Below, one piece after another: positions 1 to 10,411 of a DNA stretch of 64,000 nt. Origin of the DNA: Thalassobacillus cyri (GTDB lineage Bacteria > Bacillota > Bacilli > Bacillales > Halobacillaceae); NCBI RefSeq assembly GCF_900107755.1, contig NZ_FNQR01000013.1:42516-106515 (forward strand). The letters are read 5' to 3'. A program made the position numbers and the translations under genes. The notes below the pieces were generated by a model. It was not told where the DNA came from. It was given only the letters and a program-made list of their open reading frames with translations, and searched no databases. Each line of letters opens with the position of its first letter. Position 1 is the stretch's first letter.

Positions 1-258
1 GGATTTTTTAATATTAACTTTTTTTCCGTTCAATCCCGGGGTTTTTTTCCACACTTGATCAATGTAAGCATCCTCCGGAGCAACTTCGAATTCAGTACGT
101 CTTTCTTTGATCTCTTGATAGAGAGGAGTTGTTTCTATAGAAGCTGTGAGCGGGAGATAAACATTTGTAGTAAGGCCGTACATACTGTTCATAGCAAAAA
201 ATCCAATAAAGGTGATTAAAATAGCTAATGCAGTTGACCATATGTAGCGTGGTTTCAC
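1..258 (-). CDS. ylxY: YlxY-like polysaccharide deacetylase family protein, N-terminal part only
   Basis: The gene runs off the left edge, leaving 86 codons of its N-terminus. It starts with GTG at 256-258, because the upstream ATG in another frame meets TGA at once. An SD-like GAGGGGAGGG lies just before the GTG. The peptide has one hydrophobic signal-anchor segment at about residues 5-25 (WSTALAILITFIGFFAM), followed by a polar extracytoplasmic region. No deacetylase motif is visible, since the catalytic domain lies beyond the window. The assignment rests on position directly downstream of pnp, where Bacillaceae carry ylxY, and on the signal-anchor architecture. The product would be an exported or membrane-anchored carbohydrate esterase-like protein. 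A different exported protein cannot be excluded from this fragment. Confidence 0.7.
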   Translation of the reverse strand, partial: MKPRYIWSTALAILITFIGFFAMNSMYGLTTNVYLPLTASIETTPLYQEIKERRTEFEVAPEDAYIDQVWKKTPGLNGKKVNIKKS

Positions 259-330
259 ATTTATCCCTCCCCTCTATTATTAACTTATGGAGAAGGAGGA
301 CGAGGTAGAACTGCACAAATAAATGAAGTT

Positions 331-365
331 ATAAAAAAAGAAACTGGCTGCCCAGCTTCTTTTTC
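331..365 (-). terminator. Rho-independent terminator after pnp
   Basis: On the minus strand an 11-bp stem (AAAGAAGCTGG with CCAGTTTCTTT, one G-U pair) encloses the 4-base loop GCAG and is followed by seven T residues. It begins directly after the pnp stop codon. Confidence 0.85.
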
Positions 366-366
366 G

Positions 367-2496
<2,130 letters not shown>

Positions 2497-2667
2497 AAAT
2501 TTCTATACTCCTCTCAATACTCACTGATAAAGTGAAACAATCTCTCCTTATCGCCTTTACTCAGCAGTTGATCTTGGATGTTTACGCTTTTAGTAAAAAG
2601 CTGAAGAGATATGCGTTTATAAAAGTATGCAACCAAAGGCTGCATCTTTATGTATTCAAACATACAG

Positions 2668-2694
2668 AAAAAGCGGGATAAACTCCCGCTTTTT
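2668..2694 (-). terminator. Terminator after rpsO
   Basis: A perfect 11-bp stem (AAAAAGCGGGA with TCCCGCTTTTT) and a 5-base loop lie about 10 bases downstream of the rpsO stop on the minus strand. The right arm supplies the T-run. It separates rpsO from pnp. Confidence 0.9.
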
Positions 2695-2703
2695 GTCTTT
2701 ACA

Positions 2704-2973
2704 TTAACGACGCAAGCCAAGACTCTTGATCAACTCGCGGTAACGTGTAACGTCATTATTACGTAGGTAGTTCAATAGGTTACGACGCTTACCTACCATT
2801 TTCAACAAACCACGGCGAGAATGATGGTCTTTCTTATGCGTGCGCAAATGTTCATTCAAGCTGGTGATCTGCTCAGTCAATACAGCAACTTGTACTTCTG
2901 GAGATCCAGTGTCGTTGTCATGAGTCTTATACTCATTAATGATTTCGTTTTTACGTTCTTGTGTGATGGCCAT
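2704..2973 (-). CDS. rpsO: 30S ribosomal protein S15
   Basis: S15 is a primary binder of the central domain of 16S rRNA and organises the platform of the small subunit. The 89-residue product has the normal length and family features, including the N-terminal [10 protein letters not shown], the [18 protein letters not shown] rRNA-binding region and the C-terminal [12 protein letters not shown]. The ATG follows a strong TAGGAGGTG SD. A perfect terminator follows the gene, so it is probably a one-gene transcript with its own leader. Confidence 0.98.
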   Translation of the reverse strand: MAITQERKNEIINEYKTHDNDTGSPEVQVAVLTEQITSLNEHLRTHKKDHHSRRGLLKMVGKRRNLLNYLRNNDVTRYRELIKSLGLRR

Positions 2974-3013
2974 ACGGCTACACCTCCTAGATTTCTATAA
3001 AAATTCCCTTTCC

Positions 3014-3060
3014 CCTAGCAAGCGTTGGAGGAACGCATTGCCAAGCGAAGGTTCCGTATT
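3014..3060 (-). promoter_or_regulatory. Structured 5' leader of rpsO (possible S15 autoregulatory site)
   Basis: The 121-base gap between ribF and rpsO holds a hairpin on the minus strand. GCAATGCGTT (3032-3041) pairs with AACGCTTGC (3018-3026) around a CCTCC loop, with one bulged T. A competing outer pair, GGAAC/GTTCC (3051-3055 with 3030-3034), could form instead. S15 in Bacilli is known to repress its own mRNA through a folded leader. That this element is such a leader is an inference from position and structure alone. Confidence 0.35.
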
Positions 3061-3094
3061 TAAGGGTACAACTTTTGCATAAAAAATGCAAGGA

Positions 3095-4042
3095 TTAGTT
3101 CTGGTGATCAGAGAAAAAACGACGGATTTCCAGTTCATCCAGCTTCAGTTGTTCAATCAGAGCTTCGACTCCATTGAACTTTTCTTCCTTTCGAATGAAA
3201 GCATGCCAATAGACTTCCAGCCAATCATTATAAATATCTCCAGAAAAGTCAAAAATATACACTTCGAGGTTTGGTTTTTCAGCATCATCCTGAAAGGTCG
3301 GTTTATATCCAAGATTGGCCATCCCAGTATAGACTTGTCCGTTGTGTTTGACACTGACGGCATACACTCCTACACGCGGCAATAAATAGTCCTCGTGCAA
3401 CTGGATATTTGCGGTAGGAAATCCAATCGTCCTTCCGCGTTGATCGCCTTCCACCACTCTTCCATAAGTAGAAAAGGGACGATCAAGCAGCCTGGATACC
3501 TCTTGCATATTACCCTGTTTCAGTTCATGACGAATACGGGTCGAACTGATTTTCTCATCATGATCTTCTACTTTTTCGATAACAGTCTGGTCAAATTTTC
3601 CCCGGGAATGAAATGGCAGTGTCTCCATGTTGCCTCTACCCATCCTCCCATAGCTATAATCGAATCCCGCTATGACATGTCGGACGTTCAACTGGATAAG
3701 AAATTGATCGACAAATTCCTGGGGTAAGAGATCCGCTAACCATTCATCAAAATTGACGATGAACAATTGTTCCACCCCAAGACGCTCCAATATCTGCTGT
3801 TTCTCCCGCAGCGGTGTAATATATTTAGCATGCTGCTCCTGTTTTTTCAATACAACAGAAGGATGAGGATAAAATGTCATCACAGCACTTTGAAGCTTAT
3901 CCTCCCGTGCTTTAGCCACAGCGGTATTGATCAGCTTCTGATGGCCTTTGTGGACGCCATCAAAAAATCCGAGCGCTAGTGCGGAAGGAGGAAAATCATC
4001 GGTATCAAAATCATGGGGATATTTCAATTCGGTAATTTTCAC
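3095..4042 (-). CDS. ribF: Bifunctional riboflavin kinase / FAD synthetase
   Basis: This enzyme phosphorylates riboflavin to FMN and adenylates FMN to FAD; it is called RibC in B. subtilis. The N-terminal nucleotidyltransferase domain shows ALGFFDGVHKGHQ near residue 24. The C-terminal riboflavin kinase domain shows GRTIGFPTANIQL near residue 200 and the GVYAV strand after it. I chose the GTG at 4040-4042, giving 315 residues. The in-frame GTG three codons upstream lies inside the SD (AGGTG), and the chosen start matches the N-terminal length of B. subtilis RibC. It follows truB by 36 bases, at the end of the rimP-nusA-infB operon. Confidence 0.96.
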   Translation of the reverse strand: MKITELKYPHDFDTDDFPPSALALGFFDGVHKGHQKLINTAVAKAREDKLQSAVMTFYPHPSVVLKKQEQHAKYITPLREKQQILERLGVEQLFIVNFDEWLADLLPQEFVDQFLIQLNVRHVIAGFDYSYGRMGRGNMETLPFHSRGKFDQTVIEKVEDHDEKISSTRIRHELKQGNMQEVSRLLDRPFSTYGRVVEGDQRGRTIGFPTANIQLHEDYLLPRVGVYAVSVKHNGQVYTGMANLGYKPTFQDDAEKPNLEVYIFDFSGDIYNDWLEVYWHAFIRKEEKFNGVEALIEQLKLDELEIRRFFSDHQN

Positions 4043-4078
4043 GGTGTTCACCTACTTTTACTACAGATAAAGCCTCCA

Positions 4079-4975
4079 TCAGAGAACTCTTACCGGTTTA
4101 ACTTTCCCTTGTTTTTCCGGATGGAATTGATAGATTGCCAGAACTTCATCTTGAAATTTGACACAAAAAACATCACTGGTAAAGGTTTGAGATGGTGAAG
4201 GCAGCACTTGTCCATGCTTAATTCTTACACGTGTTTCTTCATCTACCTGCCAGGCATCCAAATGATTTAAACCTCTTACAAGCGGCAGCAACAGTTTGTC
4301 ATAAGCTTCATCGTCAGCCAGCTTTTGGATCTCTTCTAATGAGAAACAATCCTCTTTGCTGATATCACCTGTTCGCGTACGTTCAAGAAATGACATATGG
4401 GCAGGGTAGCCAAGTTCCCTCCCGATGTCCACGCATAAAGTTCGGATATAGGTGCCTTTGGAACAAATGACTTGAAATGGAAAACTGGCTTTTCCATCCT
4501 CATATCGTATGGAGTCCAGCTTTTCTATATTATGAATATAAACCTCACGGACAGGACGTTCAACTATTTTCCCTTCTCTTGCATATTCATAAAGTTTTTT
4601 TCCTTTTACTTTAACTGCAGAGTACATCGGGGGAATTTGTTTAATCTTTCCTTGAAAGGAGTGCAAAATTTCCCTGACAGCCTTCTCATCAAACGGCTCG
4701 GACACTTCCAGGGTTTCAACTACTTCCCCGGAGCTGTCTTCTGTATCCGTGGCATATCCGAGAGTCACGACAGCTTCATAGACTTTCACTGTATCCGTCA
4801 AAAACGGTACGATCTTGGTAGCACGCCCGATACATAATGGAAGTACTCCTTCGACATCTGGATCAAGGGTACCTGTATGGCCGACTTTCCTGGTATGCAG
4901 GATTTTTCTCACCTTCATAACACAATCATGGGAAGTCCAACCCTTTGGTTTCCAAACCGGCAGTATACCATCCAA
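4079..4975 (-). CDS. truB: tRNA pseudouridine(55) synthase TruB
   Basis: TruB converts U55 in the T-loop of tRNAs to pseudouridine. The catalytic aspartate lies in GHTGTLDPDVEG at about D39, and the nearby GRATK motif is present. The C-terminal PUA-like region is short, as in Bacilli. The start is taken as TTG (4973-4975), seven bases after AGGAGG, giving 298 residues beginning MDGILPVWKP. An upstream in-frame GTG overlaps the SD and is unlikely to be used. The rbfA-truB-ribF order is conserved, although a 138-base gap to rbfA is rather long for this operon and holds only weak stem-loops. Confidence 0.96.
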   Translation of the reverse strand: MDGILPVWKPKGWTSHDCVMKVRKILHTRKVGHTGTLDPDVEGVLPLCIGRATKIVPFLTDTVKVYEAVVTLGYATDTEDSSGEVVETLEVSEPFDEKAVREILHSFQGKIKQIPPMYSAVKVKGKKLYEYAREGKIVERPVREVYIHNIEKLDSIRYEDGKASFPFQVICSKGTYIRTLCVDIGRELGYPAHMSFLERTRTGDISKEDCFSLEEIQKLADDEAYDKLLLPLVRGLNHLDAWQVDEETRVRIKHGQVLPSPSQTFTSDVFCVKFQDEVLAIYQFHPEKQGKVKPVRVL

Positions 4976-5113
4976 ACTACACACCTCCTAATCAAAAGAA
5001 AAGACCGTCTCCCTTCGGAGCCCTCTCTATGCCCTTTCGGATACAGTCGGAATTCAGCAGCTGTATATACTCGGGCACAAGAGCAGGCAAAAAGAGGACA
5101 GTCTTAGTCTGGA

Positions 5114-5467
5114 TTAATTGCTATGCGTATCATTCAAATCACGAAGTATCTCTTCGATACGATTGCCTCGTTCAATCGCTTCATCGAATTCAAAAGATAT
5201 TTCTGGTGTTTTGCGCAGGCGGATTCTTTTTCCTATCTCAGAACGTATGAATCCTTTTGCCTTTGCCAAACCGAGCAATGTATCCTGCTGTTGTTTATCG
5301 TCGCCTAAAACGGAGATATAAACTTTCGCTTGTTGAAGGTCACCGGTAACACTTACATCTGTGACCGTCACAAAACCTACACGAGGGTCTTTGATCTTTT
5401 TGCTGATAATATCTCCAAGCTCTTTCTTCATTTGTTCTGCTACGCGATTGGCACGTAAATCACTCAT
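5114..5467 (-). CDS. rbfA: Ribosome-binding factor A
   Basis: RbfA is a KH-like protein that binds free 30S subunits and helps 16S rRNA maturation and cold adaptation. The 117-residue product starts at the ATG at 5465-5467 ([17 protein letters not shown]), which follows GAAGAGGTGG with good spacing. The longer upstream reading frame has no SD. Family hallmarks are [12 protein letters not shown] and the alternating strand-helix pattern with AKVYISVLG. It lies 29 bases after ylxP. Confidence 0.97.
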   Translation of the reverse strand: MSDLRANRVAEQMKKELGDIISKKIKDPRVGFVTVTDVSVTGDLQQAKVYISVLGDDKQQQDTLLGLAKAKGFIRSEIGKRIRLRKTPEISFEFDEAIERGNRIEEILRDLNDTHSN

Positions 5468-5496
5468 GTCATCCACCTCTTCTATGCTAAGGCAGG

Positions 5497-5775
5497 TTAA
5501 CACCAATCCAATGTCGTCTCTGCCCTTTCAATTTCAGGAAATGAGTCAATGAAGGCTAACGCTTGTTGGATCAGCCGTTCTGCCTGAACCCGGTCACTTG
5601 AAATCGTCACGATGCCGATTACAGTACGCTGCCATAAGTCCTGGTAATCCAGTTCACTTACAGCAACGTTGTATTCGTTTTGCAGCCGGGTAGTAATCCG
5701 TTTAATGACAGAACGTTTCTCCTTCAACGACTGAGCGTCATAGATGAAGCATTCTACTTCAGCACTGAGGATCAT
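5497..5775 (-). CDS. ylxP: YlxP-like protein (DUF503 family)
   Basis: This is a 92-residue protein of the DUF503 family, found between infB and rbfA throughout Bacilli. The family's function is not established; position suggests a role linked to ribosome maturation or translation. Visible features are the N-terminal strand [20 protein letters not shown], typical of the family, and the motif [19 protein letters not shown]. Its ATG overlaps the infB stop codon (ATGA), so translation is probably coupled. Confidence 0.9.
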   Translation of the reverse strand: MILSAEVECFIYDAQSLKEKRSVIKRITTRLQNEYNVAVSELDYQDLWQRTVIGIVTISSDRVQAERLIQQALAFIDSFPEIERAETTLDWC

Positions 5776-7892
5776 GTACGTTCTACTTCCTCCATGACAT
5801 ATGCTTCGATGATGTCGCCTTCCTTGATATCATTATAATTTTTGATTGTAATACCACACTCATAGTTTTGTGCTACTTCTTTCACGTCGTCTTTGAAACG
5901 CTTCAACGTATCAATTTCCCCTTCGAAAATGACGACGCCGTCACGGACAACCCGTACACCGGAATTTCTTGTTATCTTACCATCTGTTACATAACCGCCG
6001 GCAATCGTACCGATTTTTGAAACTTTGAATGTTTCACGGACTTCCACTTGACCGATGATTTTTTCTTCATATTCAGGATCAAGCATCCCTTTCATAGCCG
6101 CTTCAATTTCTTCCATTACTTTATAAATGACGCGGTGTAAACGGATTTCTACGTCTTCAGATTCAGCCGCTTTTTTAGCGTTGGCGTCAGGACGGACATT
6201 GAACCCGATCACAATCCCATTAGATGCAGATGCTAAGTTGATATCTGATTCATTGATGGCACCTACACCGGTGTGTATGATGTTGACTTTGACACCTTCG
6301 ACATCAATCTTTTCCAGAGAAGAAGCAAGAGCTTCAACTGAACCTTGAACGTCAGCTTTCAAAATCAGATTGATATCTTTAATATCCCCTTGTTTGATCT
6401 GTTCAAACAAGTCATCAAGACTTACTTTCGTTCTATCGCTACGTTGTGCTTCGATTTGCTTCTGCTGACGGGCCTCTCCGATTGCACGGGCTTTCTTCTC
6501 ATCTTCAAAGGCAAGGAAACGATCTCCCGCTTGTGGAACTTCATTTAAGCCCGTGATTTCTACTGGAGTAGAAGGTCCAGCCGACTTTACTCGACGGCCA
6601 AGGTCATTAACCATTGCACGGACCCTGCCAAACGTATTTCCGACCACGAGTGCATCACCGACACGTAATGTACCATTTTGTACAAGCAAGGTAGCTACGG
6701 AGCCGCGGCCTTTATCAAGCTCTGCTTCAATGACTGTACCATATGCAGGACGGTTCGGGTTAGCTTTCAATTCTTCCATTTCCGTTACTAGTACGATCAT
6801 TTCTAATAAATCATCGATGCCCTCATGCTTGACTGCAGCCATCTTGACGAAGATGGTCTCGCCGCCGAAATCTTCGGAAATCAACTCATATTCCATCAGT
6901 TCCTGCATGACACGGTTAGGGTTTGCGCCTTCTTTATCCATTTTGTTGACAGCTACGATAATCGGTACATCAGCAGCTTTTGCATGGTTGATCGCTTCCA
7001 CTGTCTGTGGCATGACACCGTCATCTGCTGCTACAACTAAGATAGCAATATCTGTTACCTGGGCACCACGGGATCGCATGCTGGTAAAAGCAGCGTGACC
7101 TGGGGTATCAAGGAAAGTGATTTTCTTGCCATTTTCCTCTACCTGGTAAGCACCGATGTGCTGGGTGATGCCGCCTGCTTCTCCTTCAGTCACTTTGGTA
7201 TCACGAATAGAGTCAAGTAATGTTGTTTTACCATGGTCGACGTGCCCCATGATAGTGACCACTGCAGGGCGTTCTTCTAAATCTTCTGCTGCATCCTCGA
7301 ACTGGTAGTTTTCGATATCGGTCTCATCGACTTGTACCTCTTCTTCGACTTCTACCCCATACTCCGAACAGATCAATTCGATCGCATCAACATCAAGATC
7401 CTGGTTTTTCGTTGCCATGACACCTAACATCATCAATTTTTTGATGATTTCAGAAGTGTCTTTGTTCAGTTTTTCCGCCAACTCAGCTACTGTAAGCGTG
7501 CCAGAGAATAAAATCTTCTCCGGAGTACCTTTTTTAGCAGGCTTTTGGTTTTGCTGCTGGTTTCGTTCTTGTTTTTGGTTCTTCTTCTGATTGTTGCTTT
7601 TCTTTTTATTTTGATTGGATTTTTTCTTGTTGTTTCCCTGCTTACCTGGTTGATTATTCATATTGTTTTGTTTTTGAGCATCCTTTTTGTTGGAATCGTT
7701 TTTCTGCTGTTTTTCTGGCTTTTGTTCCTTTTTTCCAAAGCCGAACTCCTGGTCCAACTTAGATTTCGTCTCGTCTGAAATTGTTGACATATGGTTGGAT
7801 ACCTCAATATTCAAGGCCTCCAATTTATTGATAACTTTCTTACTTGTCATTTCATTCTTTTTCGCATATTCATATACTCTCATCTTACTCAT
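5772..7892 (-). CDS. infB: Translation initiation factor IF-2
   Basis: IF-2 is the GTPase that brings initiator tRNA to the 30S subunit and promotes subunit joining. The start is the ATG at 7890-7892 ([12 protein letters not shown]) behind a GGGGGTG SD, giving 706 residues. Order of parts: a short IF2_N segment (1-50), a Lys/Asn/Gln-rich linker (about 55-122), a second IF2_N domain (about 123-180), then the G domain with GHVDHGKT (216-223), DTPGH (262-266) and NKMD (316-319), then domains II-IV. One oddity is the G5 position: residues 351-354 read MAAV where the family normally has a Ser-Ala pair. Confidence 0.98.
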   Translation of the reverse strand: MSKMRVYEYAKKNEMTSKKVINKLEALNIEVSNHMSTISDETKSKLDQEFGFGKKEQKPEKQQKNDSNKKDAQKQNNMNNQPGKQGNNKKKSNQNKKKSNNQKKNQKQERNQQQNQKPAKKGTPEKILFSGTLTVAELAEKLNKDTSEIIKKLMMLGVMATKNQDLDVDAIELICSEYGVEVEEEVQVDETDIENYQFEDAAEDLEERPAVVTIMGHVDHGKTTLLDSIRDTKVTEGEAGGITQHIGAYQVEENGKKITFLDTPGHAAFTSMRSRGAQVTDIAILVVAADDGVMPQTVEAINHAKAADVPIIVAVNKMDKEGANPNRVMQELMEYELISEDFGGETIFVKMAAVKHEGIDDLLEMIVLVTEMEELKANPNRPAYGTVIEAELDKGRGSVATLLVQNGTLRVGDALVVGNTFGRVRAMVNDLGRRVKSAGPSTPVEITGLNEVPQAGDRFLAFEDEKKARAIGEARQQKQIEAQRSDRTKVSLDDLFEQIKQGDIKDINLILKADVQGSVEALASSLEKIDVEGVKVNIIHTGVGAINESDINLASASNGIVIGFNVRPDANAKKAAESEDVEIRLHRVIYKVMEEIEAAMKGMLDPEYEEKIIGQVEVRETFKVSKIGTIAGGYVTDGKITRNSGVRVVRDGVVIFEGEIDTLKRFKDDVKEVAQNYECGITIKNYNDIKEGDIIEAYVMEEVERT

Positions 7893-7896
7893 ACGT

Positions 7897-8208
7897 TCAC
7901 CCCCGAATAGATTCATCGAGCAGCGATTGCAACTTTTTCGCAAATCCTTGGTCAAGAACTGCGATCGCGACTCTCCCCTCCTTACCAATAGCCTGGGAAA
8001 GTGTATCCCTGTCGGCTGCAAGATAGTAGGGTATATTGTAAAAGCTGCATTTGTCTATCAGCTTTTTTTTTGTCTGGTAGCCAGTATCTTCCGCTATCCA
8101 TACAAGTTTAGCTCTTTTTTTCTGGATATCTCTTGTAATCGATTCTTCACCGAGTGTACACTTGCCAGCTCGAAAGGCAAGTCCTAGTAAATTCAATGCT
8201 TTTTGCAT
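7897..8208 (-). CDS. ylxQ: YlxQ, L7Ae-family RNA-binding protein
   Basis: This is a 103-residue member of the L7Ae/L30e family, which binds kink-turn RNA. In Bacilli it is a ribosome-associated protein of undefined detailed role. The fold shows in [35 protein letters not shown] and [20 protein letters not shown] chose the ATG at 8206-8208, with GGAG about nine bases upstream. A TTG six codons earlier would extend further into ylxR and looks less likely. The start overlaps the end of ylxR by three bases upstream spacing, and the gene ends four bases before infB, so the three are probably translationally coupled. Confidence 0.9.
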   Translation of the reverse strand: MQKALNLLGLAFRAGKCTLGEESITRDIQKKRAKLVWIAEDTGYQTKKKLIDKCSFYNIPYYLAADRDTLSQAIGKEGRVAIAVLDQGFAKKLQSLLDESIRG

Positions 8209-8212
8209 TTCG

Positions 8213-8479
8213 TCAATCTCCAGCAATTTCTTTCAGTTCTTCGTAAATGGAATCATCGACTTTTGTATTCAACTGCCGGCTGAGAACATCCTGGTCATGG
8301 GCTGTTTCGATCACTTTTGTGTCTTTGGAAACATAAGCGCCTCTGCCATTTTTCTTTCCAGTCGGATCAACAAAAACTTCTCCTTCTTTGTTGCGTACGA
8401 CACGTATCAGCTGCTGTTTCGGTTTCATTTCCTTCGTTACTACACATTTACGTAATGGTACTTTTCTGGAAGCAGCCAT
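8213..8479 (-). CDS. ylxR: YlxR family RNA-binding protein (RnpM)
   Basis: YlxR proteins are small nucleic-acid binders encoded after nusA. In B. subtilis the protein has been described as a modulator of RNase P (RnpM). The 88-residue product shows the hallmark N-terminus RKVPLRKCVVTKEMKPK and the motif GKKNGRGAYVS. The start is the ATG at 8477-8479 behind AAGGAG; a GTG three codons earlier lies too near the SD. The SD overlaps the nusA stop, which suggests coupling to nusA. Confidence 0.93.
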   Translation of the reverse strand: MAASRKVPLRKCVVTKEMKPKQQLIRVVRNKEGEVFVDPTGKKNGRGAYVSKDTKVIETAHDQDVLSRQLNTKVDDSIYEELKEIAGD

Positions 8480-8491
8480 AGCTACCACTCC

Positions 8492-9616
8492 TTATTCAAA
8501 GCGTTCTTCGTCTGTGTCAGAAAAAGCTTCATCTGTATCGTTTTCTTTTAAATCATCGGCATTATCATCCAATAAGCCTTCTTCTTCAGCCTCTGATTCA
8601 CTCTTGATGTCGATCTTCCAGCCAGTCAATTTGGCAGCAAGACGTGCATTCTGACCACGTTTACCGATCGCTAAGGATAGCTGGTAATCTGGTACGATGA
8701 CGGTGGTTGCTTTTTCTTCCTCGTTCACAAGCACTTTCACCACTTTGGAAGGGCTCAAGGCGTTGGAAACATAGGTTACCGGATCTTCAGACCATTGGAC
8801 GATATCTATTTTCTCGCCTTTTAATTCATTGACAATAGCCTGAACACGCTGACCTCGCTGGCCAACACAGGAACCGACCGGATCAATTTCCGGATCTTCC
8901 GCAAAGACCGAAATTTTAGAACGGTCTCCAGCTTCCCGTGCTACTGACTTCACTTCTACGGTTCCGTCAAAAATCTCAGGAACTTCCATTTCAAACAGGC
9001 GCTTCAGAAGGCCCGGGTGGGTCCGTGATACATAGATCTGCGGACCTTTATTGGTGTTTTCCACTTTTGTGACCAATACTTTCAGGCGGTCGTGGATTTC
9101 ATATGTTTCTGTCGGCATTTGTTCAGCTTCAGGAAGACGTGCTTCGATTTTACCAAGGTTCACATATATGAACCGTGGATCTTTCCGCTGGATAATCCCC
9201 GTCATGACATCTTCTTCGCGGTCGCTGTATTCGCCATAGATAATACCACGTTCTGCTTCCCGGACACGCTGGGTCACCACTTGTTTAGCTGCCTGGGCTG
9301 CGATACGCCCGAAGTCCTTCGGTGTAACTTCTACTTCGATGACATCTTCCAGCTCATAATTTGGATTGATTTCTTTTGCTTCTTCCGTTGAAACCTCCTG
9401 CTGAGGGTCCATTACTTCCTCAACTACTTTTTTTCTTGCATATACCCGCATGGATCCTTCCTCTTCATTCAAATCCACCCGCACGTTAGTAGCTGAATTG
9501 AAGTTTTTCTTGTAAGCAGAAATCAATGCAGCTTCAAGTGCATCAATCAATACATCTTTATCGATGCCTTTTTCCTTTTCTAGATAATGGATTGCATCAA
9601 AAAGTTCGTTGCTCAA
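8492..9616 (-). CDS. nusA: Transcription termination/antitermination factor NusA
   Basis: NusA binds RNA polymerase and nascent RNA and controls pausing and intrinsic termination. The 374-residue product has the Gram-positive architecture: an N-terminal polymerase-binding domain, S1 (about 135-200), and two KH domains marked by VGQRGQRVQAIV and AIGKRGQNARLAAKL. It lacks the C-terminal repeats of E. coli NusA and ends in a strongly acidic tail of about 35 residues. The start is TTG (9614-9616) seven bases after AAAGGGGGAG, matching the family N-terminus MSNELFDAI. It lies 15 bases after rimP. Confidence 0.98.
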   Translation of the reverse strand: MSNELFDAIHYLEKEKGIDKDVLIDALEAALISAYKKNFNSATNVRVDLNEEEGSMRVYARKKVVEEVMDPQQEVSTEEAKEINPNYELEDVIEVEVTPKDFGRIAAQAAKQVVTQRVREAERGIIYGEYSDREEDVMTGIIQRKDPRFIYVNLGKIEARLPEAEQMPTETYEIHDRLKVLVTKVENTNKGPQIYVSRTHPGLLKRLFEMEVPEIFDGTVEVKSVAREAGDRSKISVFAEDPEIDPVGSCVGQRGQRVQAIVNELKGEKIDIVQWSEDPVTYVSNALSPSKVVKVLVNEEEKATTVIVPDYQLSLAIGKRGQNARLAAKLTGWKIDIKSESEAEEEGLLDDNADDLKENDTDEAFSDTDEERFE

Positions 9617-9631
9617 CTATCTTCTCCCCCT

Positions 9632-10105
9632 TTAATTGAAACTCACTGCCAGACGGGCTTTGGCGATTTTATCATAAGGAATTTCAACTGTTTTTGTTTT
9701 CGTTTTAATTCGGAATTCAATTTCAGCGACATCATTATCAAAGGATTTCAAGTCACCTTCGTATTCTTTGTCACCATCTATCGGTTCATATAGTTTCACA
9801 TGAACGCGGCGGCCGACATGCTTTTGAAGTGCTTCCTTGTTTTTCAACGGTCGTTCCGCTCCTGGTGAGGCTACTTCGAGAAAATAAGGGAATTCAATCG
9901 GATCCACGTCATCCAGCTTTTCACTAAGCTGTTCAGAGACATACCCGCATTCCTCGATATCTACGCCATTTTCTTTATCTACAAACACACGAAGGAACCA
10001 GTTCTTCCCTTCTTTTTTGAATTCAACATCGACGAGCTCCAGGTTCATGTCTTCCAGTACCGGCTGAACCAGCTCTTCTGTCAAGCGTATAACATTTTCA
10101 CCCAT
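9632..10105 (-). CDS. rimP: Ribosome maturation factor RimP
   Basis: RimP is needed for late 30S subunit assembly. The 157-residue product has the N-terminal alpha/beta domain with LVDVEFKKEG and FVDKENGVDIEEC, the motif FLEVASPGAERPL, and the C-terminal SH3-like domain. The ATG follows GGAGGGAACGAC. It is the first gene of the rimP-nusA-ylxR-ylxQ-infB-ylxP-rbfA-truB-ribF run, so the promoter should lie in the 306-base gap behind polC. Confidence 0.97.
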   Translation of the reverse strand: MGENVIRLTEELVQPVLEDMNLELVDVEFKKEGKNWFLRVFVDKENGVDIEECGYVSEQLSEKLDDVDPIEFPYFLEVASPGAERPLKNKEALQKHVGRRVHVKLYEPIDGDKEYEGDLKSFDNDVAEIEFRIKTKTKTVEIPYDKIAKARLAVSFN

Positions 10106-10202
10106 GTCGTTCCCTCCTTCTTCTTACCCTTAGTATTTCTAATATAATCATTCCTATCATGCAGGATTGACGGGCTATTCTTCATTCCATTTAATTCTGT
10201 AG

Positions 10203-10253
10203 TGTCAAGTAATGTATCTCTACAAAAATACGGCACTACAGCATATGTAGTGC
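10203..10253 (-). promoter_or_regulatory. Upstream region of rimP: inverted repeat and TTGACA box
   Basis: The 306-base gap 10106-10411 holds the polC terminator and, closer to rimP, an 8-bp perfect inverted repeat (GCACTACA/TGTAGTGC, 10233-10253, 5-base spacer). It is followed 24 bases downstream on the minus strand by a consensus TTGACA (10203-10208). A third half-site copy, TGTAGTG, lies at 10198-10204. No good -10 follows the TTGACA at 16-18 bases; the best is AATGAA at 16. TATATT at 10141-10146 is the best -10-like box but has a poor -35. The promoter is therefore likely but not fixed. Confidence 0.35.
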
Positions 10254-10295
10254 GCAACAGGTGCTAAGCCAATTCGACACAGAAAAATAACCGTA

Positions 10296-10331
10296 AAGAT
10301 AAACGAAAGAGCGGGTTGCCCCACTCTTTCG
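10296..10331 (-). terminator. Terminator after polC
   Basis: On the minus strand CGAAAGAGTGGG pairs with CCCGCTCTTTCG (12 bp, one G-T/T-G type mismatch) around a GCAA loop and is followed by TTTATCTTT. It lies about 80 bases downstream of the polC stop. Confidence 0.85.
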
Positions 10332-10411
10332 CCGTCCTTCGTATCACTTTTCTAACCAATAAAAATATACCATACGTTCCTATTTATTGCAAGAAAGGCC
10401 ATTCCTAACCA

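Noticed and set aside
92..316. 74-codon minus-strand reading frame at the left edge
   Set aside because: It lies in a different frame from the ylxY N-terminus, starts in the pnp-ylxY gap, has no SD, and the overlapping frame gives a credible signal-anchor protein with a good SD.
4985..5113. Terminator between rbfA and truB
   Set aside because: Only short stems (CTCC/GGAG) with a weak T-rich stretch are present; ribF and truB have no clear promoter of their own, so a full terminator there is unlikely.
6553..7098. 181-codon plus-strand reading frame opposite infB
   Set aside because: It is an antisense shadow of the conserved IF-2 G domain; composition is that of the reverse complement and no SD or promoter supports it. 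The same holds for the other long plus-strand frames (7687-8187 opposite infB/ylxQ, 35409-35903 opposite flhA/flhB, 44566-45120 opposite fliK).
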